From contig OZ244979.1 of assembly GCA_965223095.1 (NCBI GenBank), positions 248,001 to 312,000 on the forward strand: a stretch of DNA of 64,000 nucleotides. The letters run 5' to 3'. Below are positions 28,224-37,499 of the stretch, piece after piece; the first letter of the stretch is position 1; the number at the start of each line of letters is the position of its first letter. Origin of the DNA: J054 sp965223095. GTDB lineage: Bacteria; Pseudomonadota; Gammaproteobacteria; Steroidobacterales; GCA-2729495. The notes beneath the pieces are model-generated. The model did not search any database, was not told where the DNA came from, and saw only the letters and a list, made by a program, of their open reading frames with translations. A program made the translations under genes and the position numbers.

Positions 28224-31200
28224 AGGCCAAGCTTTAGTCGCCGACGCATAAAGGCGGGTATTAGCAGCGCCACAAGGAATAAGCCGCCCACGGCACTGCC
28301 ACCACCGCCACCACCACCGCTAGGCGGAGTAGGCGGCGGCGGTGTTGTTGGCCCAGAATCCGGATTTGCAAAGGTCACGACCAACATGGGCGCGCCACCT
28401 TGCGGACTATCGAAGGCACGCGCGACGCGGCGTCCTTCGCCGCTGATCACAAACGCCATGGCATTGCCGGACGTCCAATTTGGCCGGGCGATGACTTCCG
28501 CCATTATTTCCGCAAGGTTAGGCGTGCGTTGCGAAATCGCGGCATCACCGGCAGACAACCACGCCGTTGGCGACCAAGCGATCTCTGCATTGCCAAGTGA
28601 TCGTGACGAGATGTCACCGGCCTGCGCCATGAATTCGTCTGCACTGTCGCTAGCTTGCACTTGAATAACCAAAGATGTTGGGTCGCTGCTGGCCTCGTCC
28701 GCCGTGAACTGAATATAGGCGTCGGTGATTAAGGCGCCCGGTTCGATATTGACACCGGAAAAACGCAGACCAATAACTTGGTTGTCGGCATCCAAAGTCA
28801 TATCTAGATTGGCGCTATCCAAGATCACGGCACCACCCTGGGTTTCCTCCGCGTCATCACCGCTCGAGGACGTGGCCGTCACGGTCTCTTCAATGGGCCC
28901 CTCTAGCTCTAAGTAGGTCGCAACCAAGCTCGTATCAAGATCGCCCACGATGATCTGCTGAGAAGCTTGACCACCGTTGGACCAACCGCTGAACACAAAA
29001 TCTCCTTGCATCCAAGGCGCGGAAACCAGACGCTCACCACCCACTTGAATGTCAACGCTGTAGGGCGCCAGATCACTTTCGCCGTTGTAGGTAATTTCTA
29101 AACCTGCGGGCACCGTTTCGAAGCTATAGGTCGACACCTCGGGGCGCAGGTCGATACAGTCTTTACCTTTACGGCCATCGCTATCCGTAGCCACCAGACA
29201 CAATTCGATATAGCTATTGTCACCGTGATCAGGGTATATGAGGCTGCCGGTGGCACCATTCTCCAAATAGAAGCCTGGATGGCTGTGGGTGTTGTGAATA
29301 ATGTTACCTTCCCAAAGCAAGGCATCGCCGCTGAGATCACCGTCTTCAGCATCCATCGCTGAGCCGGTGAATGACACCATGTCATCGACGCGCCACAGCT
29401 GATCGCCGGGCGGGCTAGAGATGGTCACTACCGGTGCTTCACCTACGGGCGGGGTTCCCGAGGTATACACGACGTCCCAGTCGATTTGCACTTGATCGCA
29501 ACCGTCTTTGCCGTTGGGCCCCACGGCCACCGCGATACTGCTGCCGGTTTCTAAGTAGTCTAAGTCTTCGTTAATGGAATCCGGTATTCCACCCTCGATA
29601 ACATGCTGATGAACAATTTGCTCATCCACCATAATCAACAAGTCAACACCGTTGGTGAACTCGCAACCATTCTGAAGGATTTGCCCATTGTTAAGCTCGT
29701 AGAATCCGTCTTGGCTGACTGCCCAACGAGCAATGGCGTAACGATCATCGGCTTCGCCCTGTTCTTGACCCTTACCAGGGTGCATGGTCGACGGACCGAT
29801 GAAGCCAAAATTCATTGCGGTGGCATCGGGTAGCCCCGCGACGCCGTCGGAGTCATAGCGAAAATTACCGGTATACAACAAGTCCTGTTCAGCGGACCTG
29901 TCACCAACAGGTCCATTGGCATTCCATGTGTAAGACCAGCCCGGGACCGGCGCGGGCCCTGCGAAATCAGCGCCAAAACGCGCAATGACGGTGCCCTCCC
30001 CACCGCCACTACTGCCATCGCCAACATAGCGAATTCGCTCGATATCGCCCGTCGCGACGTTGGCGCTATAGATATCGCCATCCGGCCCCACGGCCAGATC
30101 CACACTCAAGACATCGTCACCAAAGGGTGTCACCACCACAGTATCGCCGATAAATTTCGCAATGGAGAGTTCTTGGAAGGCGAAGTCGCTAATCATCAGC
30201 GACCCCTGGTATTCCGCCGGCCACTTGTTGGCCTGATAGAACTCCCCAACGATGATAGACCCACCAAAACCACTGCGGTGAGGGTAAGAATAGGCAGGTG
30301 CCACCGCGGCATCCGACGCATAGTATTCTTGACACGCGGTCAAGCTGGAATAGCCGGCTTGCTGCAAGAGACCGCCATTGCCACCTTCGTAGCAAGGCCA
30401 ACCGAAATCCGCGCCGGCCGGGGCACGGTTTAATTCTTCCCAATCTTCCCAACCTACATCGGCAATCCACCATTCATCGGTGGCTGGATGCTGCCTAAAG
30501 CGGAAGGGGTTGCGTAATCCCAAATGCCAAACTCGAGAACGGTTGCTGTCGGCATTACCGTCCCAGTAGGGATTGTCGGGTAAACCCAAGCCCGTTTCTG
30601 GATCAATCCGCATGATTTTTCCGGCCAGACTGTCCACGCGGAGCGCGCGCACGGAACCAGGATTGACGGTCGTCCAGGTGCTTGCGTCACCATTACCCAC
30701 GTATAGCATGCCGTCCGCGCCGAAGGTGACCATACCGATGGAATGGCTGAGTCCGTCAGCGGGAATGCAGTCGTCCACAAAGGCACCTTCTGGACCGCAG
30801 GCGAAAGGGGCATCGATGTCCAGCTGATCAGCCGTGGGATCACCGATATTTTCCCAAGTACTGTTCTTGCCAAGAATGACGACTTCGCTACCGGGAATAG
30901 CAGACTTGTACCCCGTCGCCGCGTCAGCAGTGACACGAATCAACCGGGCAACCCGCTGACCTTGACCGTCAGGCTTGTCATTGCCCGTTAAGCCCGCCGT
31001 TTCCGGCGGGTCATAGACATGCAATAAATAGACGTAAGGCGTGCTGGGAAAGTCCGGGTGTATAGCCAAACCCAGCAATCCGCGATCAATGGCCCGATTC
31101 ACTTGCTCACGAATGTTAATGAAAGACTCGGGTTGCAGTACCCCATTCTCGATAACTGCCACCGTGCCACTTTTTTCAGCGACGAAGAGCAAGCCGTTCG

Positions 31201-31354
31201 GCGCCCATTCGATATCCACCGGACGCTGCAAATCAGCGACGTAGGTTTCTAACACGAAATCATCCGGAAGATGGGCTGCTAGCTGAGTAGAAGTAAAACC
31301 GATTAACGCAATGAGAAGCACGCGCATCCGCGCGCGAGAATTGCCGAACTGCAT
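28220..31354 (-). CDS. Secreted PQQ-type sugar dehydrogenase with GlyGly-CTERM tail
   Basis: A 1044-residue exported protein. After a signal peptide (1-27) comes a glucose/sorbosone dehydrogenase beta-propeller (about 30-445) with HPDFPSTPYVYL, GLRNPFRF and the DVGWEDWEELN calcium/PQQ region. C-terminal to it are a carbohydrate-binding-like module (455-640), an Ig-like domain (640-745), a further beta domain (745-825) and a DNRLRE-like module (830-990). A Pro/Gly linker leads to a GGGGGGGSAVGG motif, a hydrophobic helix and RRR: the GlyGly-CTERM sorting signal read by rhombosortase. AGGAAGG precedes the ATG by 6 bases. Confidence 0.88.
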   Translation of the reverse strand: MQFGNSRARMRVLLIALIGFTSTQLAAHLPDDFVLETYVADLQRPVDIEWAPNGLLFVAEKSGTVAVIENGVLQPESFINIREQVNRAIDRGLLGLAIHPDFPSTPYVYLLHVYDPPETAGLTGNDKPDGQGQRVARLIRVTADAATGYKSAIPGSEVVILGKNSTWENIGDPTADQLDIDAPFACGPEGAFVDDCIPADGLSHSIGMVTFGADGMLYVGNGDASTWTTVNPGSVRALRVDSLAGKIMRIDPETGLGLPDNPYWDGNADSNRSRVWHLGLRNPFRFRQHPATDEWWIADVGWEDWEELNRAPAGADFGWPCYEGGNGGLLQQAGYSSLTACQEYYASDAAVAPAYSYPHRSGFGGSIIVGEFYQANKWPAEYQGSLMISDFAFQELSIAKFIGDTVVVTPFGDDVLSVDLAVGPDGDIYSANVATGDIERIRYVGDGSSGGGEGTVIARFGADFAGPAPVPGWSYTWNANGPVGDRSAEQDLLYTGNFRYDSDGVAGLPDATAMNFGFIGPSTMHPGKGQEQGEADDRYAIARWAVSQDGFYELNNGQILQNGCEFTNGVDLLIMVDEQIVHQHVIEGGIPDSINEDLDYLETGSSIAVAVGPNGKDGCDQVQIDWDVVYTSGTPPVGEAPVVTISSPPGDQLWRVDDMVSFTGSAMDAEDGDLSGDALLWEGNIIHNTHSHPGFYLENGATGSLIYPDHGDNSYIELCLVATDSDGRKGKDCIDLRPEVSTYSFETVPAGLEITYNGESDLAPYSVDIQVGGERLVSAPWMQGDFVFSGWSNGGQASQQIIVGDLDTSLVATYLELEGPIEETVTATSSSGDDAEETQGGAVILDSANLDMTLDADNQVIGLRFSGVNIEPGALITDAYIQFTADEASSDPTSLVIQVQASDSADEFMAQAGDISSRSLGNAEIAWSPTAWLSAGDAAISQRTPNLAEIMAEVIARPNWTSGNAMAFVISGEGRRVARAFDSPQGGAPMLVVTFANPDSGPTTPPPPTPPSGGGGGGGSAVGGLFLVALLIPAFMRRRLKLGL

Positions 31355-31409
31355 GATTGCCTTCCTTGTTCGACCAGGTCTGTCCTGGCTGCATTTTTGT
31401 TGTTTTCAG

Positions 31410-31438
31410 ATCATACTTTGTTAGAGAATAATTGTCTA
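31410..31438 (-). promoter_or_regulatory. Sigma-70-like promoter for the sugar dehydrogenase
   Basis: On the minus strand TAGACA (31438-31433) and TATGAT (31415-31410) are separated by exactly 17 bases; each differs from the consensus TTGACA/TATAAT at one position. Transcription would begin near 31403, giving a leader of about 50 bases before the ATG at 31354. The surrounding 100 bases are AT-rich compared with the rest of the window. Confidence 0.6.
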
Positions 31439-31518
31439 AATTATTGAATTATTTATAATTAATATGTTAACTAGCTGTCCACGCAAGCCATTGCGGCAAG
31501 CATGGCATCCACCGCCCG

Positions 31519-31950
31519 CTATTCCAAAACCGGTGCTGGGGCTGAGTCAGAGTCAGGCTCGATAGCCGGTTCAGCGAGCAGCAACTCAAGCGCTTCGGCG
31601 CTGCTCAAGCTAAACTTGCCTAGGCCGCAGGCAACACCGGGTCGCGGCAAATCCCCGCCAAAGCTATCCAGTACGCGAATTACATCGACATTGCACAGTT
31701 GGTTCAGTGCTGTACGGTAGCTGTAACTATCGGCTCGCTTTAAGCCAGGGCAACGCTTCGGCAAATGATTGATATAGATCTGATCACCACGCATGTAAAA
31801 TACGATTGTCCGGTCGTCGATGATTCTCGTATGATCGATGCGCGAGATGCTGACACAATTCTCCACGAGGTCGACTTGCAGGTCTGCGTCCGTGGCATTG
31901 GCAAGACTGATGAAGGCAGTGAGCAGTAGTAGTGGGATGAAATGCTGCAT
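31519..31950 (-). CDS. DUF6491-like exported protein
   Basis: A 143-residue protein with a signal peptide (about 1-19, ending ANA). The mature part has ENCVSISRIDHTRIIDDRTIVF, then YINHLPKRCPGL and LCNVDVIRVLD, which is the pattern of DUF6491 lipoprotein or periplasmic proteins of unknown function; four cysteines could form two disulfides. I chose the ATG at 31950, with AGAGGA 8 bases upstream, over an upstream in-frame start at 31980. It is divergent from the redoxin gene. Confidence 0.72.
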   Translation of the reverse strand: MQHFIPLLLLTAFISLANATDADLQVDLVENCVSISRIDHTRIIDDRTIVFYMRGDQIYINHLPKRCPGLKRADSYSYRTALNQLCNVDVIRVLDSFGGDLPRPGVACGLGKFSLSSAEALELLLAEPAIEPDSDSAPAPVLE

Positions 31951-32019
31951 TGGCGCGTCCTCTAGCACTAGCCTATTCAATAGTTATAGCATGCTCACAA
32001 GCCTAGAGGTTTACTGCAG

Positions 32020-32589
32020 ATGGCACTAACACCCTCTTCCATGCCCAGCCTGGGGCTACCTGCGGCAGATTTCGCTCTGCCGGACATCGACAGCAATATC
32101 GTACGACACGATGACTTCGCCCGATCGCCCGCGCTTCTCGTTGCCTTCTGGTGTAATCACTGCCCCTATGTAAAACATATTCGATCTGGCTTTGTGGATT
32201 TCGCCAAGGAGTATCAAGCGCGGGGGCTGGCCGTCGTGGCGATTAATGCCAACGACGCCGACCGCTATCCTGACGACAATCCCGCATCCATGCGCGCCGA
32301 AGCACTGGCGGCCGGCTATAATTTTCCTTACTTGTTCGACCGTAGCCAAGATGTTGCACGCGCTTATGCGGCGGCCTGCACGCCGGATTTTTTCTTGTAT
32401 AACTCACAGCGTTTGTTGGTTTACCGGGGCCAGTTTGACGATAGCCGCCCGGGCAACAACATCCCGGTTAGCGGTAAAGATATTCGGCTAGCCGTTGACG
32501 CGGTGTTGAATGGCAAAAACCCTGCTCAAGATCAGATCCCTAGCATGGGCTGCAACATCAAATGGAGACCTGCCGTTGCGACGGCTTAG
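32020..32589 (+). CDS. Redoxin (AhpC/TSA-like) thioredoxin-fold protein
   Basis: A 189-residue cytosolic thioredoxin-fold protein. The active-site region reads FWCNHCPYVKHI (about 43-54), a CxxC with the Pro-Tyr continuation common in this redoxin branch. No signal peptide. It may be a thiol peroxidase or disulfide reductase; reductant and substrate are unknown. AGAGG lies 10 bases before the ATG. Its 3' end overlaps the next gene's start by 14 bases. Confidence 0.85.
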   Translation: MALTPSSMPSLGLPAADFALPDIDSNIVRHDDFARSPALLVAFWCNHCPYVKHIRSGFVDFAKEYQARGLAVVAINANDADRYPDDNPASMRAEALAAGYNFPYLFDRSQDVARAYAAACTPDFFLYNSQRLLVYRGQFDDSRPGNNIPVSGKDIRLAVDAVLNGKNPAQDQIPSMGCNIKWRPAVATA

Positions 32590-33292
32590 TTCTCTGGTAG
32601 CGCTGCTACTACTGATGGGTTGCGCAACAACGCCGCCCGCACGCACCCTAAGTCAACTGCCTACCATTGATAACTATTGTTTGGCGGCCCAGCGTCTGGT
32701 GACGCGCACGGAACAAGCTGTAAAGCTCGTTATCCACGACGATTTCATGGCCTTCGTGAAGTCCAAGGCGGTTATTGAAGGGCCCGAGATTCAACAAATT
32801 AACTGGATCACCGACGGCGGCGATGTCCATGGCATCTCTTGCAAGCTAAAAAGCGCCGACCACCTGAATCTAACTTTCGGTGCGGGTACCGCGGGACCGG
32901 ACGGTCAATGCCAAGATATGAATCGTGCGGTCTACGAGCTCTTAGTGCGAGAAATACCGCCGACTAAAATGGTCTATCCACGACCATTCTTCGAGCCGAA
33001 GGAAACCGTTTTTAATAACGACGAGCCGGGACGAACGGGACCGGATTGGCTAGCACCCTATCGGGCCACCTGGGTTGATGATAACGGCCGGCTGCACATT
33101 GCCAGCAAAGGCTTTCAAGTTAACTTTAGCGACCCGCAATTCGCACAAGCGCCGGCAAGATTTCGCGGCGTACACTACTGCCACTTTCTAGCGCCGAGTT
33201 ACTTCTCGGCTCTGCTGCGCGGCGAAGCAGAACCCGGACTTGAAATCGGTGGCGTCGTCGATCCAGCCATGGGCAGCGGCATGGATCGCTAG
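32576..33292 (+). CDS. Lipoprotein of unknown function
   Basis: A 239-residue lipoprotein: a hydrophobic stretch ends in the lipobox LMGC near residue 16. I chose TTG at 32576 with GGAGA 8 bases upstream; an ATG at 32510 would overlap the redoxin gene by 80 bases and put residues in front of the signal sequence. The C-terminal part has IASKGFQVNFSDPQF, then GVHYCHFLAPSYFSALLRG, which looks like a conserved family I cannot name. It is probably translationally coupled to the redoxin. Confidence 0.75.
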   Translation: MRRLSSLVALLLLMGCATTPPARTLSQLPTIDNYCLAAQRLVTRTEQAVKLVIHDDFMAFVKSKAVIEGPEIQQINWITDGGDVHGISCKLKSADHLNLTFGAGTAGPDGQCQDMNRAVYELLVREIPPTKMVYPRPFFEPKETVFNNDEPGRTGPDWLAPYRATWVDDNGRLHIASKGFQVNFSDPQFAQAPARFRGVHYCHFLAPSYFSALLRGEAEPGLEIGGVVDPAMGSGMDR

Positions 33293-33930
33293 CTAATCTG
33301 TACCAAGCGATCTAGCAATTCGACGAATGCCTCGGTGGGTTGAGCTCCCGACACGGCATAACGCTCATTGAACACAAAAAATGGCACGCCGGAAACACCG
33401 CGTCCCGCTGCTTGGCTAATTTGATCGCGAACAGTTGCTTCATCCTTGCCGGTGTCTAAATCACGACGCACTTGATCCGTATCCAGGCCGACTTCGCTGG
33501 CCAATCGAGCGAGTACTTCGGGGTCACCTAAATCTTCACTCGCGCAGTGGTGAGCGGCAAATATCTTCTCAGCCAGCATCGACAAATCAACAGTCCCCGC
33601 CTGCTCGGCCCAATACATGAGCAAGTGAGCAGACAGGGTATTGGGAGATCGCGCGCCAGGCTTGGTCTGAAAGCTCAGTCCCTCACCACGCGCGGTATCG
33701 ACCATACTTTCCCGAATCACGCGGGCACGCTCCTCGCCAAAAATCTGCGCGTAGTGCTCTTGCCGGTCACGGCCTTCCCGTGGCATATCCGGACTCAATT
33801 GATAGGGAGACCAGCGAATATTGGCCACTATTTCGGGACGCTCGGCCAAGGCCCTGTCTAGACGGCGCTTCCCGATATAGCACCAGGGACAAACGGGATC
33901 GGATATCACCTCGATATTGAGCTCAGTCAT
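33289..33930 (-). CDS. DsbA-family oxidoreductase, FrnE-like
   Basis: A 213-residue thioredoxin-fold protein with an inserted helical domain. The active site DPVCPWCYIGKRRLDRAL (near 10-27) and the cis-Pro region GVSGVPFFVFN near 178-188 match FrnE/2-hydroxychromene-2-carboxylate isomerase-like DsbA relatives, which lack a signal peptide and act in the cytosol. I chose the ATG at 33930, ten bases after the TraB gene stop, over an upstream in-frame start at 33975 inside that gene. Confidence 0.85.
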   Translation of the reverse strand: MTELNIEVISDPVCPWCYIGKRRLDRALAERPEIVANIRWSPYQLSPDMPREGRDRQEHYAQIFGEERARVIRESMVDTARGEGLSFQTKPGARSPNTLSAHLLMYWAEQAGTVDLSMLAEKIFAAHHCASEDLGDPEVLARLASEVGLDTDQVRRDLDTGKDEATVRDQISQAAGRGVSGVPFFVFNERYAVSGAQPTEAFVELLDRLVQIS

Positions 33931-33940
33931 GTCACAAAAC

Positions 33941-35119
33941 CTAGTCGCCAAATAGGGAAACGATCCAACCGACACCGATGAAGGTGCCTACGGAACTGCC
34001 GAGATTCGCCAGGACCACGACCAACAGGACGCGCGTCACACGATTGCTCCAAATACCGCGGATAGAACCCACATCCTCCGCCACTTGTTCTAGATCGCGA
34101 ACTCGCGGCTTGCGAATCCAGGCCTCCACCAAACCACAGACCCAGCCTGCTGCAATGCTGGGATTTAGCGAAGTAAGGGGTGCGGCAAAAAACGCAGCGA
34201 GGACCGTTACTGGATGAGCCAAAGCCAACAAAGTGCCGATAGCTGCGGAAATTCCATTGGCCAATATCCAAGCCACGATCATCTGCTCACCGGTTTCCCG
34301 GCCCGAGAAAGCGAATCCGGCGACGACCAAACACAGCAATACGATGGGTATCGCCCAAGCAATGATTCGGCCCGTTCGATTCGGCGGCGGCAAAACTTCC
34401 AAGGATTTAAGATCAATGTCCGTGCCAAACAAGCGCTTGATTCCTGGAACATGCCCCGCACCGACCACGGCGACGATATTTTCTCCGGCGCTAGCATTGA
34501 TTTTTGCAGCTAAATATTGATCACGTTCATCGATGAGCGCGGTCTTTACGCCGGGCAAGGCACCGGAAAACTCTTCTAGCATCAATGCCAGCTCATCGCT
34601 GCCCTTTAGTTTTTCGATCTGTTCTTCGGTAACGGTCTCTTGAGAAAACATGGACAAGAGCATGGACCAACCCATCTTGAGCATGGCCCCGAAACCGGCA
34701 CCAGACCAAGCGCGCTTTAGGGTAGTGCGAATATCCCGATCGACCAGCTCGAGTTTGGCGCCTAAGTCTGCCGCCACCGCTATGGCACGATGCATTTCTT
34801 CGCCAGGCCGCAGGCGAAATTCCTTGGCTAACTTACGCTGAAAAGAAGACAAGGCGAGCTGGGCCATCAGCACATAAGCCCGACCACTGCGAATTACTGA
34901 GTACAAGTCAGTCTCTTTCCACCGATCGGGGTTGGACAGCGCCTCAAAACGCGACTCGCAGAGTTCCACGCAAACAGTATCGGGCTGGTGGTCACGGATG
35001 ATTTTTTCCACCAAATCAGCGCTGGTTTCGCTGACATGGGCCGTACCCACCAAGTAGATACGCCGGCCCTGGAGCTCAAGCAAGTCTACATTGGGTTCGA
35101 TATTGACGATCTGAGTCAT
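33941..35119 (-). CDS. TraB/PrgY-family membrane protein
   Basis: A 392-residue protein. The N-terminal TraB domain carries IYLVGTAHVSETSADLV near 21-37 and AVVGAGHVPGIKRLFG near 217-232, with conserved Glu in CVELCESRF. The C-terminal part has four or more hydrophobic helices (about 248-270, 278-300, 303-325 and 370-391). PrgY of enterococcal pheromone plasmids belongs here and is thought to inactivate or sequester a peptide pheromone; a metalloprotease-like fold is proposed for the family. Substrate here is unknown. Confidence 0.88.
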   Translation of the reverse strand: MTQIVNIEPNVDLLELQGRRIYLVGTAHVSETSADLVEKIIRDHQPDTVCVELCESRFEALSNPDRWKETDLYSVIRSGRAYVLMAQLALSSFQRKLAKEFRLRPGEEMHRAIAVAADLGAKLELVDRDIRTTLKRAWSGAGFGAMLKMGWSMLLSMFSQETVTEEQIEKLKGSDELALMLEEFSGALPGVKTALIDERDQYLAAKINASAGENIVAVVGAGHVPGIKRLFGTDIDLKSLEVLPPPNRTGRIIAWAIPIVLLCLVVAGFAFSGRETGEQMIVAWILANGISAAIGTLLALAHPVTVLAAFFAAPLTSLNPSIAAGWVCGLVEAWIRKPRVRDLEQVAEDVGSIRGIWSNRVTRVLLVVVLANLGSSVGTFIGVGWIVSLFGD

Positions 35120-35177
35120 GGGCGCGCATTCTGCCTCAGCGGGGCCTCGTGCGCACAGCCCCCGGATGGATCACAGA

Positions 35178-36035
35178 TTAGCGCTCGAATTGATAAGGGT
35201 TGCGGCGCAGAGCGGCGGTGGGATCACGGGCTATTTCCGGATGCTGTTGCGCAATGAAACCGCGGACTTTGGCGGGCAGCTCCTCGTAGGATGCCACCTT
35301 CGCACCAAATCCACGGCTGATCATAGTGCCGGGACGACGGCCCATGCGCAGGGGTTTTTGCCAACTCGTGACCGACTGAAACGCAAGGCTGCAAGGCGGA
35401 CTGGCCTGGGCGGCATTGGCCAAATCCGATACCTGGCCCAAGAATGTTGAGTGATCATTGACCCTAAAAGGCAGATCATCGCCCTCGCGGCTTGTAACCA
35501 CCGCGCTATTGTCGTCCTGCAACCAAACCTGCCCAGCTTGAACCATGCCGCTATTGAGACTGTGCGTCATCTCAATATCTACACCGGGCAACTCAGTGGG
35601 TAACTCGATACCTTCAACACTGTAGTTCACGCGTGCGGGACCCACCGGCGTGTGCTTCCAAGGCAAGCGCTCTGCCGTGTAGGGATTGACCAATTCGTTC
35701 AGTAGTTCGCCCGTCATCGGATCCACAGAGTAAATCAGTTCCAGGGAAACAACACTAAACCCATCCTCGGTATCTTCTGCCTGAAAAACCGTGGCAATGT
35801 GCATGTCGTATAAATGCGTTAGTTGGCCATCTACAGCGCCGTGTTTGGCGACACGCAACCACCAATAAACGGGTTTGCCGTGGTCGGCGAAGCGCAAGCG
35901 CCGAAAGGCCCACAAAAGAGCCTGCGGATCGTCAGCATCAAAGGGCACCGCCCCTTGCGCGGCAGCGACCAGTGGCGCAAGACCAACTGCCTGCAATAGT
36001 CGCCGCCGCGTCAATGGCATGCAAGAAATCAGCAT
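35178..36035 (-). CDS. DUF1838-family protein with Tat-like signal
   Basis: A 285-residue exported protein. TRRRLLQAVG followed by a short hydrophobic core ending AAAQGA is a twin-arginine-type signal. The body resembles DUF1838: LELIYSVDPMTGELLNELVNPYTAERLPW and SVTSWQKPLRMGRRPGTMISRG. It is more divergent than the other two DUF1838 genes. Start uncertain: TTG at 36041 overlaps the upstream stop (TTGA), ATG is at 36035 and ATG at 36020 sits closest to the Tat motif. It follows the glutathione peroxidase gene at once. Confidence 0.82.
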   Translation of the reverse strand: MLISCMPLTRRRLLQAVGLAPLVAAAQGAVPFDADDPQALLWAFRRLRFADHGKPVYWWLRVAKHGAVDGQLTHLYDMHIATVFQAEDTEDGFSVVSLELIYSVDPMTGELLNELVNPYTAERLPWKHTPVGPARVNYSVEGIELPTELPGVDIEMTHSLNSGMVQAGQVWLQDDNSAVVTSREGDDLPFRVNDHSTFLGQVSDLANAAQASPPCSLAFQSVTSWQKPLRMGRRPGTMISRGFGAKVASYEELPAKVRGFIAQQHPEIARDPTAALRRNPYQFER

Positions 36036-36037
36036 TC

Positions 36038-36523
36038 TCAAGGCTTCAATAGGTCGGCAATGTCTTGCAGCAAACCTTTGTCATCGGGCGGCGTTGCGGG
36101 CGGATAACGCTTTGCAACACGGCCGTTTCGATCCAACAAAAATTTTTCGAAGTTCCATTCGATATCCCCGGGAAAGCCGTTTGCTTCGCTTGTCAGCCAG
36201 TCATATATCGGATGTCGATTTGGCCCATTCACTTCGACTTTGCAGGCCATAGGAAAATCTACTTGATAAGTGTGGCTGCAAAATTCAAGGATTTCATCTT
36301 CGCTGCCGGGCTCCTGCTCGCCAAACTGATTGCAAGGAACACCCAGCACCGTGAAGCCCTCACCACCGAGTTCCCGCTGCAGCACTTGCAAGCCCGCGTA
36401 CTGTGGCGTCAGTCCACAACGGCTCGCCACGTTGACCACCAGTACTAGCTTGCCTTCCAAAGACGGCACCAAGTCTTGCCCGCGATTGATGCCTTCGATC
36501 TGAAAATCTGTCAACCTACTCAT
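36038..36523 (-). CDS. Glutathione peroxidase
   Basis: A 161-residue thiol peroxidase of the GPx family. The peroxidatic cysteine lies in NVASRCGLTPQY near residue 37, the resolving-type site in PCNQFGEQEPG near 69-79, and the Trp motif in WNFEKFLLDRNG near 124-135. It has cysteine, not selenocysteine, and probably uses thioredoxin. No signal peptide. AGGTGG precedes the ATG by 6 bases. It is divergent from the DUF1838 gene at 36613. Confidence 0.93.
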   Translation of the reverse strand: MSRLTDFQIEGINRGQDLVPSLEGKLVLVVNVASRCGLTPQYAGLQVLQRELGGEGFTVLGVPCNQFGEQEPGSEDEILEFCSHTYQVDFPMACKVEVNGPNRHPIYDWLTSEANGFPGDIEWNFEKFLLDRNGRVAKRYPPATPPDDKGLLQDIADLLKP

Positions 36524-36612
36524 GAGATACCACCTGGCAGGAACATCCTTCCAATCCTACACCCGTGCGCAGCCTTGCGCGCTATGATCGGGTAAAACAC
36601 CGGAGAAATTGT

Positions 36613-37476
36613 ATGACCAGATTGACGCTCGCAATCATCTTTCTTCTCGCCACCACATCTGCTGACGCGGCTGCCGAAACCTATCGTGGTCGCGCCGCCT
36701 GGGAAATCGGCGCCAAATCCACCTGTGGCACGCTGGAACAAGGCATCACGCGCTACGGAATCTTTGAAGGTCGCGCATTCAGTCGCGTGCCCGGAGAAAA
36801 AGACCGGCATATCTTTAATGTGTTGGGCGTTAACACCCGTCAGTGCGCCCAGCTCAATGACCCTGAACGTGGCAGGGCCTATCGCAGCGTATCGCGCGAA
36901 GTCATGCTGTATCTACACCCAGAATCAAACGAAGTCATGGACCAGTGGAAAAATCCGTGGACCGGGGAAACCGTTGCGGTAGTGCATGTGGCCAACGACC
37001 CCGTCAACATGCGCGCACCTCGCTATGAAGATGAAGTAAAAACCACTACCGCGCGGCGTTACGGCGACCTTTTGGCCTTTAGCAACGAAGTGCCACTATT
37101 TTATGACAATCCCCTAGGCGGCGATTTCCAACAGTATGTGGGTGGCATCTATCACGCGATGGAAATCTTTAATAACTTTTATAAGGCCGATGAAATGCTC
37201 GAGTCTGGCCAACGCTTGGAGCGCTCATGGATCGCATGGACGCGCGTAGCCCAATGGTTGCCCTGGATGCAAATGGGTTCAAAACCCGGAATGATGATCA
37301 TCAATGCAACCGGCTCCAGTGAGTTCGACCGCCAGGCCATACCCGAAAATCTAAGCTCGGTGTTAGAGGCTCGCTACCCCACTTACTTCGAGCCGCCCCC
37401 GTTGGACGATAGCCGCCCGAATGAAACGAGCTGGACTGTATTTCGTAAACGGATCGAAGCTCAGGGCGATGAGTAA
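36613..37476 (+). CDS. DUF1838-family protein with Sec signal
   Basis: A 287-residue exported protein with a Sec-type signal peptide ending SADAAA; there is no twin-arginine motif, unlike its two relatives. The DUF1838 body is clear: SREVMLYLHPESNEVMDQWKNPW, VVHVANDPVNMR, then RVAQWLPWMQMGSKPGMMII. I chose the ATG at 36613 with GGAGA 7 bases upstream. It is followed after 23 bases by the 142-residue gene and then the CpcT-like gene, a likely three-gene operon. Confidence 0.87.
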   Translation: MTRLTLAIIFLLATTSADAAAETYRGRAAWEIGAKSTCGTLEQGITRYGIFEGRAFSRVPGEKDRHIFNVLGVNTRQCAQLNDPERGRAYRSVSREVMLYLHPESNEVMDQWKNPWTGETVAVVHVANDPVNMRAPRYEDEVKTTTARRYGDLLAFSNEVPLFYDNPLGGDFQQYVGGIYHAMEIFNNFYKADEMLESGQRLERSWIAWTRVAQWLPWMQMGSKPGMMIINATGSSEFDRQAIPENLSSVLEARYPTYFEPPPLDDSRPNETSWTVFRKRIEAQGDE

Positions 37477-37499
37477 GTACTGAGCACCTGGAAGAGGCG

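Noticed and set aside
28300..28345. GGN-type repeat near the end of the sugar dehydrogenase gene
   Set aside because: It is the coding sequence of the Pro/Gly linker and GlyGly motif, not an independent repeat.
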